DNA of 64,000 nt from RYN-230 sp963717125 (GCA_963717125.1 CAVQVG010000004.1:62001-126000), one strand, 5' to 3'; numbered from the stretch's first letter, positions 49,596 to 59,473 are shown. A program made the numbers and translations. Notes: generated from the sequence alone by a model not told the origin.

Positions 49596-50375
49596 TCACG
49601 GGCGGCCGCGGCGCCAGCGCGGCTTGCGTTTCTCCAGGAACGCGTGCGTCCACTCCCGGGCGTCGGGCAGCTGGCTGGTCGCGGCCATCACCTCGATCGC
49701 GTAGGCGTACGCCTTCGGCTGGTCGAGGTCGATCTGCGCGTACAGCGCCTGCTTGCCGATGCCCTTGCTCTCCGCCGAGCCGCGGGTGACCCGGTCCAGC
49801 AGGTCCGCCACCGCGGAGTCCAGCTGCGCGGCCGGTACCACGGCGTTGACCAGCCCCCAGTCCAGCGCGGTCCGCGCGTCGATGACGTCGCCGGACAGCG
49901 CCAGCTCCATGGCCCGTTTCCGGCCCACGTTGCGCGCCACCGCCACCATCGGCGTGTGGCAGAACCAGCCGCCCTTGCCACCCGGCGTGGCGAACCCGGC
50001 GTCCTCGCTGGCCACGGCCAGATCGGCGCTGGCCACCAGCTGGCAGCCGGCCGCCGTGGCCAGCCCGTGCACCCGGGCTACCACCGGCTGCGGGATCTGC
50101 TGCAGGACCGTCATCAGCTCGGTGCAGGTGGCCAGCAGCGAGCGCACCGCGGCCAGGTCGGCGTCGGCCACCTCGGCCAGGTCGTGCCCGGAGCTGAACA
50201 CCGGGCCGTGGCCGGCCAGCACCACGCCCAGCGCGGTACCGTCCCCGATCTCGCGGAACGCCCGGATCAGCTCGCGCATGTGCGCCAGGGACAGCGAATT
50301 GCGCCGCTGCGGCCGGTTCATCGTCACGGTGGCGAAGTCACCGGACCGGTCTACCAGGATGTGCTCGTACTCCAT
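49596..50375 (-). CDS. Enoyl-CoA hydratase/isomerase family protein
   Basis: 259 residues. VTMNRPQRRNSLSLAHMREL, VLAGHGPVFSSGHDLAEV (oxyanion), ARVHGLATAAGCQLVASADL and AMELALSGDVIDARTALDWG then LVNAVVPAAQLD. The Gly-His-Asp at the first loop and lack of a clear second glutamate (TPGGKGGWF) point to the ECHDC3-like group; hydratase activity is uncertain. ATG at 50375 is chosen because AGGGAGG directly abuts the ATG at 50381 but is six bases from 50375. Confidence 0.85.
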   Translation of the reverse strand: MEYEHILVDRSGDFATVTMNRPQRRNSLSLAHMRELIRAFREIGDGTALGVVLAGHGPVFSSGHDLAEVADADLAAVRSLLATCTELMTVLQQIPQPVVARVHGLATAAGCQLVASADLAVASEDAGFATPGGKGGWFCHTPMVAVARNVGRKRAMELALSGDVIDARTALDWGLVNAVVPAAQLDSAVADLLDRVTRGSAESKGIGKQALYAQIDLDQPKAYAYAIEVMAATSQLPDAREWTHAFLEKRKPRWRRGRP

Positions 50376-50421
50376 GGCCATCCTCCCTGCGCGATGAGTT
50401 GGCCGGGCCCAGGCCGTCTAT

Positions 50422-50451
50422 ACCCAGGCAACCACAACCCAGGCAACCACA
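50422..50451. repeat. 15-bp unit duplicated in tandem
   Basis: ACCCAGGCAACCACA at 50422-50436 and 50437-50451, just before the ribosome-binding site of the 50470 gene. Confidence 0.9.
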
Positions 50452-50469
50452 CGGTCAGAGGAGACGACG

Positions 50470-51090
50470 ATGCGACTGACCCTGCACACCTTCCTTACCC
50501 TCGACGGCGTCATGCAGGCCCCCGGCGGGCCGGACGAGGACCGGGCCGGCGGCTTCGCGCTCGGCGGCTGGTCGTTCCCGTACGGGGACCAGGACTTCGG
50601 CGTGGCCGTGGCGGGCTGGTTCGGCCACGCCAGCGCGTTCCTGCTGGGCCGGAAGACCTACCAGATCTTCGCCGGGCACTGGCCCAAGGTGACCGACCCC
50701 ACCGACCCCGTCGCGACCAAGCTGAACGCCCTCCCCAAATACGTGGCGTCAGCCACCCTCGGGTCGGCGGACTGGAACAACTCGCAGCTGCTCGGCGGCG
50801 ACGTGGTCACCGAGGTGGCCAAGCTCAAGGAGCGGCCGGGCGACGAACTGCAGGTGCACGGCAGCGGCGAGCTGGCCCAGGCGCTCATCGAGCACGACCT
50901 GGTGGACGAGTACCGGCTGCTGACGTTCCCGGTGCACCTGGGCAGCGGCCAGAAGCTGTTCCGCGACGGCGCCCGGCCGGCCGCGCTGCGGCTCATCGAG
51001 TCGTCGGTGACCAGCACCGGAGTGATCATCGCCAGCTACGTGCCGGACGGCCCGGTCCGGCCAGGCTCGTACGCACTCGACGAGAGCTGA
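50470..51090 (+). CDS. Dihydrofolate-reductase-like (RibD C-terminal) protein
   Basis: 206 residues. It opens with LTLHTFLTLDGVMQAPGG, has LLGRKTYQIFAGHWPKVTD near residue 60, LPKYVASATL, and ELQVHGSGELAQALIEHDLV with the C-terminal DEYRLLTFPVHLGSGQKLF. This is the DHFR-fold, RibD-C type of reductase common in actinobacteria as stand-alone proteins. Cofactor would be NADPH; substrate unknown. GAGGAG lies eight bases before the ATG. Confidence 0.9.
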   Translation: MRLTLHTFLTLDGVMQAPGGPDEDRAGGFALGGWSFPYGDQDFGVAVAGWFGHASAFLLGRKTYQIFAGHWPKVTDPTDPVATKLNALPKYVASATLGSADWNNSQLLGGDVVTEVAKLKERPGDELQVHGSGELAQALIEHDLVDEYRLLTFPVHLGSGQKLFRDGARPAALRLIESSVTSTGVIIASYVPDGPVRPGSYALDES

Positions 51091-51125
51091 GCCCGCGCCG
51101 CCGCCGCGCCGCGTAGAGTGCCCGG

Positions 51126-52436
51126 GTGACGTCGACCGCCGGCCGGGCGCGCGGCGGGCTGTTAGCGGCGGCCGCGGCGCTGACCGGGCTGCTCGGCCTG
51201 GCCGCACCCGGCGCCGCCGCCAGCGTGGCCGGGCCGGCCGCGGCCAGCCCGTCGGCGACCCCGAAGGCCACCGCGTCCGCGACGCCGCGGGGCAAGAAGC
51301 GATCCACCGCCCCGGCCCGGCCGCCGGTGCCGGTCCGGCCCGCGCCGCCGGCCATCCCGTCGCCGGTGGCGTTGCTACCCCAGCCGGCCGCGGGCTGCCC
51401 GCCGCAGCTGGGCGTGCGCCGGCTGACCGGGCCGCCGTGGGCGCAGCAGGCGCTGGATATCCCCGGGGCCTGGGCGGCCAGCCGCGGCCGCGGCGTCACC
51501 GTGGCCGTGGTAGACAGCGGGGTGGACTACAGCCCGCAACTGGCCGGCCGGGTCACCGAGATCAACCTGACCGGTCAGGGCCCGCGGGACTGCGTCGGCC
51601 ACGGCACCGCGGTGGCCAGCATCATCGCGGCCAGCGACATGCGGGCCCGGGGCATCCCGTTCTACGGCGTCGCGCCGGCCGCCCGGATCCTGTCGGTCAA
51701 GGTCAACACGGGCGACACCGGGGACACCCGGCTGCTCGCCCGGGGCATCCGCGACGCCGTGGCCGACGGCGCCCGGGTGATCAACGTGTCCATCCAGACC
51801 GCCGCGAACTCGCCCGCGCTGCGCGCCGCCGTGACGTTCGCGCTGCGCCGCAACGACGTCGTGGTGGCGGCGGCCGGCAACGACAACCCGGGCGGCGGCG
51901 TGGGACCGTACTACCCGGCCAGCTACCCCGGCGTGATCTCGGTCGGCGCGGTCGATGAGACCGGCACGCTGACCAGCTACACCGACCGGCGGACCCGGGT
52001 GTCGGTGACCGCGCCCGGCGCGAACATCGCCAGTGCCTGGCCCGGCGGGTACAACCCGGCCAACCAGGGCACCAGCTTCGCGGCGGCGTTCGTGTCCGGG
52101 GTGGCGGCGCTGGTCCGGGCGGCCTACCCGCGGCTGTCCGCGGCCCAGGTGGTGGACCGGATCGAGGCGACCGCGGACGGCCAGACCGGCGCGCACAGCG
52201 GCGCGGGCATGGTCAACCCGGTGCAGGCGGTCACCGCGATCGTCCCGGCAGCCGCCGCGCGGCCCGCCGTCCAGCCGGTGCCGGTGCCGCAGCGGCCCGA
52301 GCAGAACCCGGTCACCCGGACGGTCGCGCTGTCCATCGCGGGCGGGGCGGTCGGGCTGGCCGCCCTGGTCGTCGCGGTGGCCGCGGTGGTCACCCGGGGC
52401 CGGCGGCGGCACTGGCGCCCGGCCGGCCGCCCGTGA
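51126..52436 (+). CDS. mycP: Mycosin, type VII secretion subtilisin-like protease
   Basis: 436 residues. An N-terminal hydrophobic signal (LLAAAAALTGLLGLAAPGAA), a long Ala/Pro/Ser-rich propeptide, and the S8 triad: aspartate in VAVVDSGVDYS near 129, histidine in CVGHGTAVASII near 159, serine in GTSFAAAFVSGVAAL near 316. The C-terminus is a membrane anchor (GGAVGLAALVVAVAAVV) and basic tail. It is the membrane-anchored mycosin of type VII systems. GTG start. The end overlaps eccC on the other strand by 47 bp. Confidence 0.93.
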   Translation: MTSTAGRARGGLLAAAAALTGLLGLAAPGAAASVAGPAAASPSATPKATASATPRGKKRSTAPARPPVPVRPAPPAIPSPVALLPQPAAGCPPQLGVRRLTGPPWAQQALDIPGAWAASRGRGVTVAVVDSGVDYSPQLAGRVTEINLTGQGPRDCVGHGTAVASIIAASDMRARGIPFYGVAPAARILSVKVNTGDTGDTRLLARGIRDAVADGARVINVSIQTAANSPALRAAVTFALRRNDVVVAAAGNDNPGGGVGPYYPASYPGVISVGAVDETGTLTSYTDRRTRVSVTAPGANIASAWPGGYNPANQGTSFAAAFVSGVAALVRAAYPRLSAAQVVDRIEATADGQTGAHSGAGMVNPVQAVTAIVPAAAARPAVQPVPVPQRPEQNPVTRTVALSIAGGAVGLAALVVAVAAVVTRGRRRHWRPAGRP

Positions 52437-55400
52437 CCGGCTGGCCGGCCGCGATCGGCAGGTCGCCGGCCAGCGCGGTCTGCACCAGGCGGGCCGCGGA
52501 CCGCCGGGCGATCAGGTAGCCGCGCCCGGGCGGCAGCGGCTGCGGCTTGACCCCGAACAGCTGGCCCTCGTCCTTGCTGGCCGACATCAGCAGCGTGGGC
52601 GTGCCCATCTCGCGCAGCCGCTGCACCACCGGCTCGAACATGGCCCGCCCGGCGCCGCCGGCGGACCGGGCCAGCACCAGGTGCAGCCCGATGTCCCGGG
52701 CCTGCGGGAGCAGGTCGAGCAGCGGGAGCAGCGGGTTGCTGGCCCCGGCCACCAGGTCGTAGTCGTCCACGACGAGGAACAGGTCCGAGCCTTTCCACCA
52801 GGACCGGGCGCGCAGTTCGTCCGCGGTCAGGCTGGCCGTCGGCAGCCGCTCCAGCAGCGCCTCGCGCGCGTCGCTGAGCAGCGACGCCGCGGCCGACGAC
52901 GAGGCCGCGTAGCCGATCCGGTGCTCGGTGTCGGCCGCGTCCAGCAGCGACCGGCGGTAGTCGATGATGATCAGCCGGGCCTGGTCCGGCCGGTACCGCG
53001 CGGTGATCCCGTCGGCCACCAGCCGGAGCAGGTTGGATTTGCCGCATTCCACGTCCCCGAAGACCAGGACGTGCGGGTCGCCGGCGGAGAAGTCCAGGGT
53101 CACCGGGGACAGCGTGGTCTCGTCGATGCCGACCGGGATCTCCGTCCCGGCGTGCCCGTTGCCGGCCCGGCTCAGCTCGGCCAGCCGGGCCGCGGGCAGC
53201 ACGTCGGGCAGCATGCGCACCTCGGGCGCCCGCGAGCCGGGCCACGCGGCGTCCACCGTCTCCACGAGCTTGCGCACCGCGTCCGGCAGGCCGTCCGCGG
53301 ACGGCTGGCCGTCGATCCGCGGCAGCGCGGCCAGGAAGTGCAGGCCGTCGCGGGTCAGCCCGCGGCCGGGGGAGCGCTCTGGGACGTTGGCCGCCAGCGC
53401 CCGGCCCATCTCCGACTCGTACGGGTCACCCAGCCGCAGCTCGAATTTGCTGCCCAGCAGGTCCCTGATGCTGGGCCGGAACTCGGACCACTTGTTGGTC
53501 GCCGCGATCACGTGGATGCCATAGCCGAGGCCGCGCGCGGCCAGCGCGGTGATCGCCGTCTCCAGCGCCTCGAACTCCTGGCGCAGCGTGAGCCAGCCGT
53601 CCACGACCAGGAACACGTCGCCGAACCCGTCCCCGGCGATCTCCCCGCTGGCCCGCATGCTCCGGTAGGCGGCGATCGACTCGATGCCCCGGGCGGCGAA
53701 CTCGTGTTCCCGCCGGTCCAGCAGGCCCTGCAGCTCGGCCACGGTGCGCCGGACCCGCTCCGGCTGCTGCCTGGTCGCCATGCCGCCCACGTGCGGCAGC
53801 GCGGCCAGCGCGCCGAGCGTGCCGCCGCCGAAGTCCAGGCCGTAGAACTCGATCTGGTCCGGCGTGTGCAGCAGGGCCAGCGCGCAGATCAGCGTGCGGA
53901 GCAGCGTCGACTTGCCGCTCTGCGGGCCGCCGGCCACCCCGACGTGGCCCGCCGCGCCGGACAGGTCCGCCCACAGCGGATCGCGCCGCTGCTCGAACGG
54001 CCGGTCCACGATCCCGGCGACGACCTGCAGCCGGCCACGCCAGCGCGCGTCCTCGGTGGTGCAGCCGTCCCGGGTGATGGCCAGCGGCGGCAGCAGCGTG
54101 CTGAGCGCGGGCGGCTGGCCGAGCGGCGGCAGCCAGATCGGCCGCGCGGCCGCGCCCTGCCCGGCTAGCTGGCCGACCAGCCGGTCCAGCAGCGTTTCCT
54201 GCGGCCTGGTCTCGTCCGGCTCGGCGGCCTGCGCGGGCAGTTCCGGCTGGCCCGCCGGGGCCGGGATCTCCCGCGGCTGGATGTACTCCGGGCCGTACGG
54301 CACGATCGTGGCCTGGAACCGGCGCGGCGCGGCCTGGGTGGTGGCCTGCGGGTCGGCCGGGCCGGACACGTAGGCCGCCTTGAACCGGGTCATCTCGGCC
54401 ACGTCGACCTTCAGGAACCCGCTGCCGGGGGCCGACGGCAGCTCGTAGGCGTCGGGCACGCCGAGCACGATCCGCGACTCGGCGGCGGAGAACGTGCGCA
54501 GCCCGATCCGGTAGGACAGCTGGGTGTCCAGGCCGCGCAGCCGGCCCTCCTCCAGCCGCTGCGAGGCCAGCAGCAGGTGCACGCCGAGCGACCGGCCCAG
54601 CCGCCCGATCATCACGAACAGGTCGATGAACTCCGGCTTGGCCGACAGCAGCTCGGAGAACTCGTCGATGACCACGAACAGCGTGGGCAGCGGGGCCAGG
54701 CCGGCGCCGCGCTCCTGGTCCCGCTGGTAATCGCGGACCGACGCGTAGTTGCCCGCGGACCGGAGCAGCTCCTGGCGGCGGACCAGTTCGCCGCGCAGCG
54801 CGTCCCGCATCCGGTCCACCAGCGGCAGTTCCTGTTCCAGGTTGGTGATGACGGCCGAGACGTGCCGGAGATCCTCCAGCCCGAGGAACGTCGCGCCGCC
54901 CTTGAAGTCGACCAGCACGAAGTTCAGCGCCTCCGGCGGATGGGTCAGCGCCAGCCCCAGCACCAGCGTGCGGAGCAGCTCCGACTTCCCCGACCCGGTC
55001 GCGCCGATGACCAGGCCGTGCGGCCCCATGCCGCCCTGCGCGGATTCCTTGATGTCCAGCTCGACCGGCTGGCCGCTGGCGTCCAGGCCGATCGGGACGC
55101 GGAGCCGGCTGCGCGCTGGGCGCGCCCGCCACAGCGCGGCCAGGTCCACCGCCCGTGGGTCGGCGATGCCGAGCAGCGTGGTCAGCGTGGTGTTCACCGC
55201 GAGCGCGTCGTCACCGGGCGCGCGGCCACCGGCCGGCCGCAGCGGCGCCAGCTCCCGGGCCAGCGCCTCGGCCTCGGCCACCGACAGCGTGTCCGGCGCG
55301 CCGACCCGCCGCAGCACGTCGGCGCCCGCCCGGTCCGGGGTGAACATGTCGAGCCGGCCGGGGGTCACCTGGAGCCGCAGCGCGGCCGGGTCGGCCGGGC

Positions 55401-56460
55401 CCGGCGGCCCGCCCAGCACCTCGATCAGGGTGACCCCGTCCACCCCGTCCGCGCCGAACTGGTCGTCGTAGCCCACCGCCGCGCCGTCCACGATCACCAC
55501 GTGGTACGGCAGCGAGCCGCCCTGGCCGCCGGAGAACCGCGGCCGCTCCTTCAGCTCCGGGCCCAGCGTCGCGGCCAGCTCCGGCAGGCTCGCGGCCATC
55601 AGCCGGACCGGGCCGGCCGCGTCCACCTCCGTGGGGTGCAGGTTGTGCGGCAGCCATTTGACCCATTCCCAGCGGCCGATCCGGTCCGGCGGCGCGCACA
55701 CGCAGATCCGCACGTCCTCCGGCGAGTGGAATACGGCGAGCTGGCCGAGTACCGCGCGGACCGTGCCGCACGCCGTGGTCAGGTCGCCGGTCACGATGAC
55801 CCGGGGAAAGGCCCGCAGGGACATGCCGACGGGCAGCTCGGGCACCCGGGCGTGGGTCCGGATGAACCGGCGGAGCGCCCCGGCGCACAGCGCGTCGAGG
55901 TCCTCGGCCGGCTTGGTCTGCGGCGGCACCAGGCGGACCGCGAGCTGCTGCGTCCCGGTGCCGAGCCGGACGCTGGCGAAGTCGTCGTCCTGGGCGCGGC
56001 GCTCCCAGACCCGGGCCCGCCGGTTGGCCGCCAGCACCCACCACAGCGCGGCGGGCGGCGGGCTGGTCCATTCCAGCGCCGCCCGCTGCGCGCTGGCCGC
56101 GCGCCGGACCTTGCGCCGCACCTGGCCGAGATAGCGCAGGTAGTCGCGGCGCTGGCCGTTCAGCTTGAGCTTGCGGTCGCCCTTGCCCCTGGCCAGCTGG
56201 CTGAGCGCCATGCCGCCCATGCCAAGGCCCATCGCGCCGCCGCCCACCCAGCGCAGCGCCCCGGACCCGGCGCCGGACATCATCGCCACCATGCCGAACG
56301 TCATGGCCAGCATGGGCAGGTACGTCATCATCTGCTGCAGGCCGTCGGCGGCCACTTCCGGGATCTCGGGCGGCGGCTGGAGCACGATCTCCCCGGCCGG
56401 CATCTCGGGCGCGTCGCGCCGTTCCTGGCGCCGCACAATGACGGAGCTCACCGGTGGCAT
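52390..56460 (-). CDS. eccC: EccC, type VII secretion ATPase (single chain)
   Basis: 1356 residues with EccCa and EccCb fused. Two helices near residues 45-66 and 72-90 anchor it to the membrane. Three FtsK/SpoIIIE-like ATPase domains follow: P-loop GATGSGKSE near 485 with LFVVIDEFSELL near 597; GGPQSGKST near 842; and GDVECGKSN near 1132. The first has the best Walker A and B. It energises export of WXG100 proteins and their partners. It runs opposite to mycP and eccD and is the only structural gene on the minus strand of the locus. Confidence 0.95.
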   Translation of the reverse strand: MPPVSSVIVRRQERRDAPEMPAGEIVLQPPPEIPEVAADGLQQMMTYLPMLAMTFGMVAMMSGAGSGALRWVGGGAMGLGMGGMALSQLARGKGDRKLKLNGQRRDYLRYLGQVRRKVRRAASAQRAALEWTSPPPAALWWVLAANRRARVWERRAQDDDFASVRLGTGTQQLAVRLVPPQTKPAEDLDALCAGALRRFIRTHARVPELPVGMSLRAFPRVIVTGDLTTACGTVRAVLGQLAVFHSPEDVRICVCAPPDRIGRWEWVKWLPHNLHPTEVDAAGPVRLMAASLPELAATLGPELKERPRFSGGQGGSLPYHVVIVDGAAVGYDDQFGADGVDGVTLIEVLGGPPGPADPAALRLQVTPGRLDMFTPDRAGADVLRRVGAPDTLSVAEAEALARELAPLRPAGGRAPGDDALAVNTTLTTLLGIADPRAVDLAALWRARPARSRLRVPIGLDASGQPVELDIKESAQGGMGPHGLVIGATGSGKSELLRTLVLGLALTHPPEALNFVLVDFKGGATFLGLEDLRHVSAVITNLEQELPLVDRMRDALRGELVRRQELLRSAGNYASVRDYQRDQERGAGLAPLPTLFVVIDEFSELLSAKPEFIDLFVMIGRLGRSLGVHLLLASQRLEEGRLRGLDTQLSYRIGLRTFSAAESRIVLGVPDAYELPSAPGSGFLKVDVAEMTRFKAAYVSGPADPQATTQAAPRRFQATIVPYGPEYIQPREIPAPAGQPELPAQAAEPDETRPQETLLDRLVGQLAGQGAAARPIWLPPLGQPPALSTLLPPLAITRDGCTTEDARWRGRLQVVAGIVDRPFEQRRDPLWADLSGAAGHVGVAGGPQSGKSTLLRTLICALALLHTPDQIEFYGLDFGGGTLGALAALPHVGGMATRQQPERVRRTVAELQGLLDRREHEFAARGIESIAAYRSMRASGEIAGDGFGDVFLVVDGWLTLRQEFEALETAITALAARGLGYGIHVIAATNKWSEFRPSIRDLLGSKFELRLGDPYESEMGRALAANVPERSPGRGLTRDGLHFLAALPRIDGQPSADGLPDAVRKLVETVDAAWPGSRAPEVRMLPDVLPAARLAELSRAGNGHAGTEIPVGIDETTLSPVTLDFSAGDPHVLVFGDVECGKSNLLRLVADGITARYRPDQARLIIIDYRRSLLDAADTEHRIGYAASSSAAASLLSDAREALLERLPTASLTADELRARSWWKGSDLFLVVDDYDLVAGASNPLLPLLDLLPQARDIGLHLVLARSAGGAGRAMFEPVVQRLREMGTPTLLMSASKDEGQLFGVKPQPLPPGRGYLIARRSAARLVQTALAGDLPIAAGQPVTGGRPGASAAAGPG

Positions 56461-56542
56461 GCTAATTCAGTTCGGGCCCGGAGCCATTGAGTTCTGACTT
56501 TGCGGGGCGAATCCGGCCAATCGGTCGGCATACTCGTGCTGT

Positions 56543-56572
56543 CCGGGGGGGCGACCCCCCTGGACCCCCCGG
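56543..56572. promoter_or_regulatory. G-run/C-run hairpin with two alternative 3' arms
   Basis: CCGGGGGGG (56543-56551) can pair with either CCCCCC at 56555-56560 or CCCCCCGG at 56565-56572. It is in the 196-bp divergent gap between eccC and eccD, about 85-110 bp upstream of eccD. Such mutually exclusive arms could act as an attenuator, but a simple structured leader is as likely. Confidence 0.35.
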
Positions 56573-56656
56573 GATCGCCGGCTCGGCGGGAACACGCCTG
56601 CGGCGCGCCCCGCCTCGCCCGCGAAATGCTCCAGTGGCACAGGTGGAAGGAACCCC

Positions 56657-58045
56657 ATGAGTCCCGCCGACATGTGCCGGGTCACCGTGGTTGGACCGGG
56701 CAAGCGGGTGGACCTGGCGCTACCCGGTTACGTCCCGTTCGCCGAGCTGTTCCCCACCGTGGCCCGGTTCGCCGGGCTGGACCGCGCGGCGGCCGGCGAG
56801 GCGGCCAGCGGCTGGGTGCTGCAGCGGCTGGGCCAGCCGCCGTTCCCGCCCGACGCGACGCCGGTGCAGGCCGGGTTGCGCGACGGCGAGCTGATCTACC
56901 TGAGCCCGCGGGCTGCGCAACTCCCGGAGCTGGCCTTCGACGACGTGGCCGACGTGATCGCGGTCGGCATCGGGGACCGGCCGGACCGGTGGTCCCCGGC
57001 GGACACCCGCCGGGTCACGTTCGGCGCGGCCGCGGCCGCGCTGCTCGCCGGGGCCGTGGTGCTGCTGCTGTCCGGGCCGCCCTGGCCCATCCCGGCGCTG
57101 GTGGCCGGCCTGGTCGCGGCGGCGCTGCTCGGCGGCGCCGTGGCCGCGTCCCGGGCCGCGGGCAACGCGGGCGCGGCCGCCCTGCTCGGCTGGGCGGCGC
57201 TGCCGTACGCGCTGCTGGCCGGGCTGCTCGGACCGGCCCGGTCGATGCCGCTGACCCACCTGACCGCGCTCGAGCTGCTGTCCGGGCTGGCCGCCGCCCT
57301 GCTGGCCGCGGTGATCGCCGCGGTGGCGACCGCGGATGGCACCGCGGTGTTCCTCGGCGCGGCGGGCGCGGCGCTGCTCGGCGCCGGCGGCGCCGCGCTC
57401 GACCTGGCCTTAACGCAGCCGAACCCGGCCGGCGCGGCCGCGGTGGTGGCCGCGGTGGCGCTGGCGCTGACCCCGCTGATCCCGGCGGTGGCCTTCCGGC
57501 TGGCCAGGCTGAACCTGCCGCCGGTGCCGCGGGACGCCGACGAACTGCGCCAGGACACCCGCACCGTGCCGGGCGGCCAGATGCTGCGGCGGACCGCCGC
57601 GGCCGACCGGGTGGTGACCGGCGCGGTGTCCGGCATCGGGCTGGCCGCCGGGGCGGCCGGCCTCGCGCTCGCCGTCAGCCACGGCCTCCTGCCCCGGCTG
57701 ACCTGCGCCGCGCTGGGCTGCGCGCTGCTGCTCCGGTCCCGGGTCTTCCGCGGCCGGGCGCAGCGGCTGTGGCTGCTGATCCCTGGCTACGGCGCGCTGG
57801 CGGCGCTCGCCCTGGCCGCCGCCGTGCAGACCGGGCCGCCCCGGGCCGCGACGATGATCGTGCCATTTCTGCTCGCCGCCGCGGCCATTCTCACCGGCGC
57901 GGGAATGTGGCTGCCCGCGCACCGGCCGTCACCATTCTGGGGCCGGGCCGCGGAAATAATCGACATGACGCTGGTCATCAGCCTCATCCCGCTCGCGCTC
58001 GGCGTCGCCGGGCTGTTCAGCTATATCCGCGGCCTGTCCGGCTGA
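56657..58045 (+). CDS. eccD: EccD, type VII secretion membrane channel protein
   Basis: 462 residues. The first 80-90 are a ubiquitin-like domain (CRVTVVGPGKRVDLALPGYV, ELFPTVARFAGLD, RDGELIYLSP). Then come about eleven membrane helices, from AAAAALLAGAVVLLL to LVISLIPLALGVAGLF. This is the EccD architecture, the putative core of the type VII pore. GGAAGGA lies before the ATG. Divergent from eccC and followed by eccB 12 bp later. Confidence 0.93.
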   Translation: MSPADMCRVTVVGPGKRVDLALPGYVPFAELFPTVARFAGLDRAAAGEAASGWVLQRLGQPPFPPDATPVQAGLRDGELIYLSPRAAQLPELAFDDVADVIAVGIGDRPDRWSPADTRRVTFGAAAAALLAGAVVLLLSGPPWPIPALVAGLVAAALLGGAVAASRAAGNAGAAALLGWAALPYALLAGLLGPARSMPLTHLTALELLSGLAAALLAAVIAAVATADGTAVFLGAAGAALLGAGGAALDLALTQPNPAGAAAVVAAVALALTPLIPAVAFRLARLNLPPVPRDADELRQDTRTVPGGQMLRRTAAADRVVTGAVSGIGLAAGAAGLALAVSHGLLPRLTCAALGCALLLRSRVFRGRAQRLWLLIPGYGALAALALAAAVQTGPPRAATMIVPFLLAAAAILTGAGMWLPAHRPSPFWGRAAEIIDMTLVISLIPLALGVAGLFSYIRGLSG

Positions 58046-58057
58046 GGCGGCTGACCG

Positions 58058-59473
58058 ATGCAGACCCGCCGCGATCTCCTCCAGGCGCACCGGCTGATGA
58101 CCCAGCGGGCGGCGCTCGCGCTGCTCCAGGCCGAGCCGGACCCGCCGGACCAGCCGCTGCGCCGGCTCAACATCGGGCTGATCTCCAGCGTTCTGGTCGC
58201 GGTGATCGTGGCCGCCGGGTTCGGCGTCTGGGGCCTCCTGTCGCCCGGCCACGCGCAGGGCCTGACCACCCCCGGCACGCTCATCATCGACAGCGAGACC
58301 GGCACCTCGTACATCTGGTGCTTCCGCGGCAAGCTGTGCCCGGTGGTGAACTACGCGTCGGCCCGGCTGGCCCTCGGCACGGCCACGCCGGACCAGCGCA
58401 CCGTCACCCAGGCGTCGCTGGCCCAGTTCCCGCGCGGCCCGATGATCGGCATACCGGGCCTGCCAGAGCCGCTGCCCGACCCGCACATGCTGGCCGGCCA
58501 GCCCTGGTCGGTCTGCGTGCAGACGGTCAGCGACGCCGCCACGCTGCAGCGGCAAACCACCACCACGGTGGTCGGCGGGCACCGGGTCGGCGGCCGGCCG
58601 CTGACCGGCGACCGGGCCCTGCTGGTGGCCGCGGGCGGTGTCAACTGGGTGCTCTGGCACGGCCAGCGGATGCCGGTGCCCACCGGCATGCAGCAGAACG
58701 TGCTGACCGCGCTGGCCGCCGCGGGGCAGCCCGCGCAGGTCCCGGTCACCTGGCTGAACGCGTTCCCGCAAGGGGCCAGCTTCGCCCCGCCGCGGATCAG
58801 CGGCTTCGGCCGCCGGGTGCGCGGCCCGGACGGTGGCCCGGCCCGGATCGGCGAAGTGTTCAGCACCACGCCCGCCGCGGGCGGTCCGCCGCAGTACTAC
58901 GTCCTGCTCCGGGCCGGCCTGCTGCCGGTCAGCCAGACCCAGGCCGCGCTGCTCGACGCCGCCCGCGGCCAGGTGCCGCCGCGCGCCGCGGCGTCCGCGG
59001 CGGTGGCCGATGACCGCGCGCCGGGCAGCATGCCCGGCGATGGCCTGCCCCCGCAGCTGCCCCGGCTGGTCGGCTACCAGCCGGCCGCGCCGCTCTGCGT
59101 GGTCTACGCCGGGCCGGCCTCGGCCCGCGCCGCGGGCGGCCAGCTGACCGTGGGCGGGACCGTGCCCGCGGGCGGGCTGCCGATCCCCGGGGCGGCCGGG
59201 CGCACCCTGCTCACCCTGCCATCCGGGAAAGCCGCGCTGGCCGGGGTCGAGCCGGGGCCGGCCAGCCCGGCCGCGGCCGGCGGTTCCCGGGTGACCAGCT
59301 ACTTCCTGATCACCGACGGGCAGCGGTACGGCCTGGCCTCGCCCGGGGTGGCGGCCCTGCTCGGCTACCGCCTGACCGCGCAGCGCACCATGGTGCCGGC
59401 CAGCGTCATCGATCTCATCCCGGCCGGGCCCGCGCTCGACCCGGCCGTGGCCCGGCGCCCGGTCGCGGGCTGA
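58058..59473 (+). CDS. eccB: EccB, type VII secretion membrane protein
   Basis: 471 residues. A short cytoplasmic head (MQTRRDLLQAHRLMTQRAAL) and single membrane helix near residues 40-60 (IGLISSVLVAVIVAAGFGVW) precede a large exported part with repeat-like blocks and cysteines in WCFRGKLCPV, WSVCVQ and LCVVYAG. The QTRRDLxQAHRxMxxR opening is diagnostic of EccB. Its fusion-free form and the order eccD-eccB differ from mycobacterial ESX. Followed by 200 bp without a gene, carrying a promoter. Confidence 0.92.
   Translation: MQTRRDLLQAHRLMTQRAALALLQAEPDPPDQPLRRLNIGLISSVLVAVIVAAGFGVWGLLSPGHAQGLTTPGTLIIDSETGTSYIWCFRGKLCPVVNYASARLALGTATPDQRTVTQASLAQFPRGPMIGIPGLPEPLPDPHMLAGQPWSVCVQTVSDAATLQRQTTTTVVGGHRVGGRPLTGDRALLVAAGGVNWVLWHGQRMPVPTGMQQNVLTALAAAGQPAQVPVTWLNAFPQGASFAPPRISGFGRRVRGPDGGPARIGEVFSTTPAAGGPPQYYVLLRAGLLPVSQTQAALLDAARGQVPPRAAASAAVADDRAPGSMPGDGLPPQLPRLVGYQPAAPLCVVYAGPASARAAGGQLTVGGTVPAGGLPIPGAAGRTLLTLPSGKAALAGVEPGPASPAAAGGSRVTSYFLITDGQRYGLASPGVAALLGYRLTAQRTMVPASVIDLIPAGPALDPAVARRPVAG

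Noticed and set aside
54577..56490. 637-codon plus-strand ORF opposite eccC
   Set aside because: Long open frames on the antisense strand are expected in high-GC genes; no domain is seen and eccC is unmistakable.
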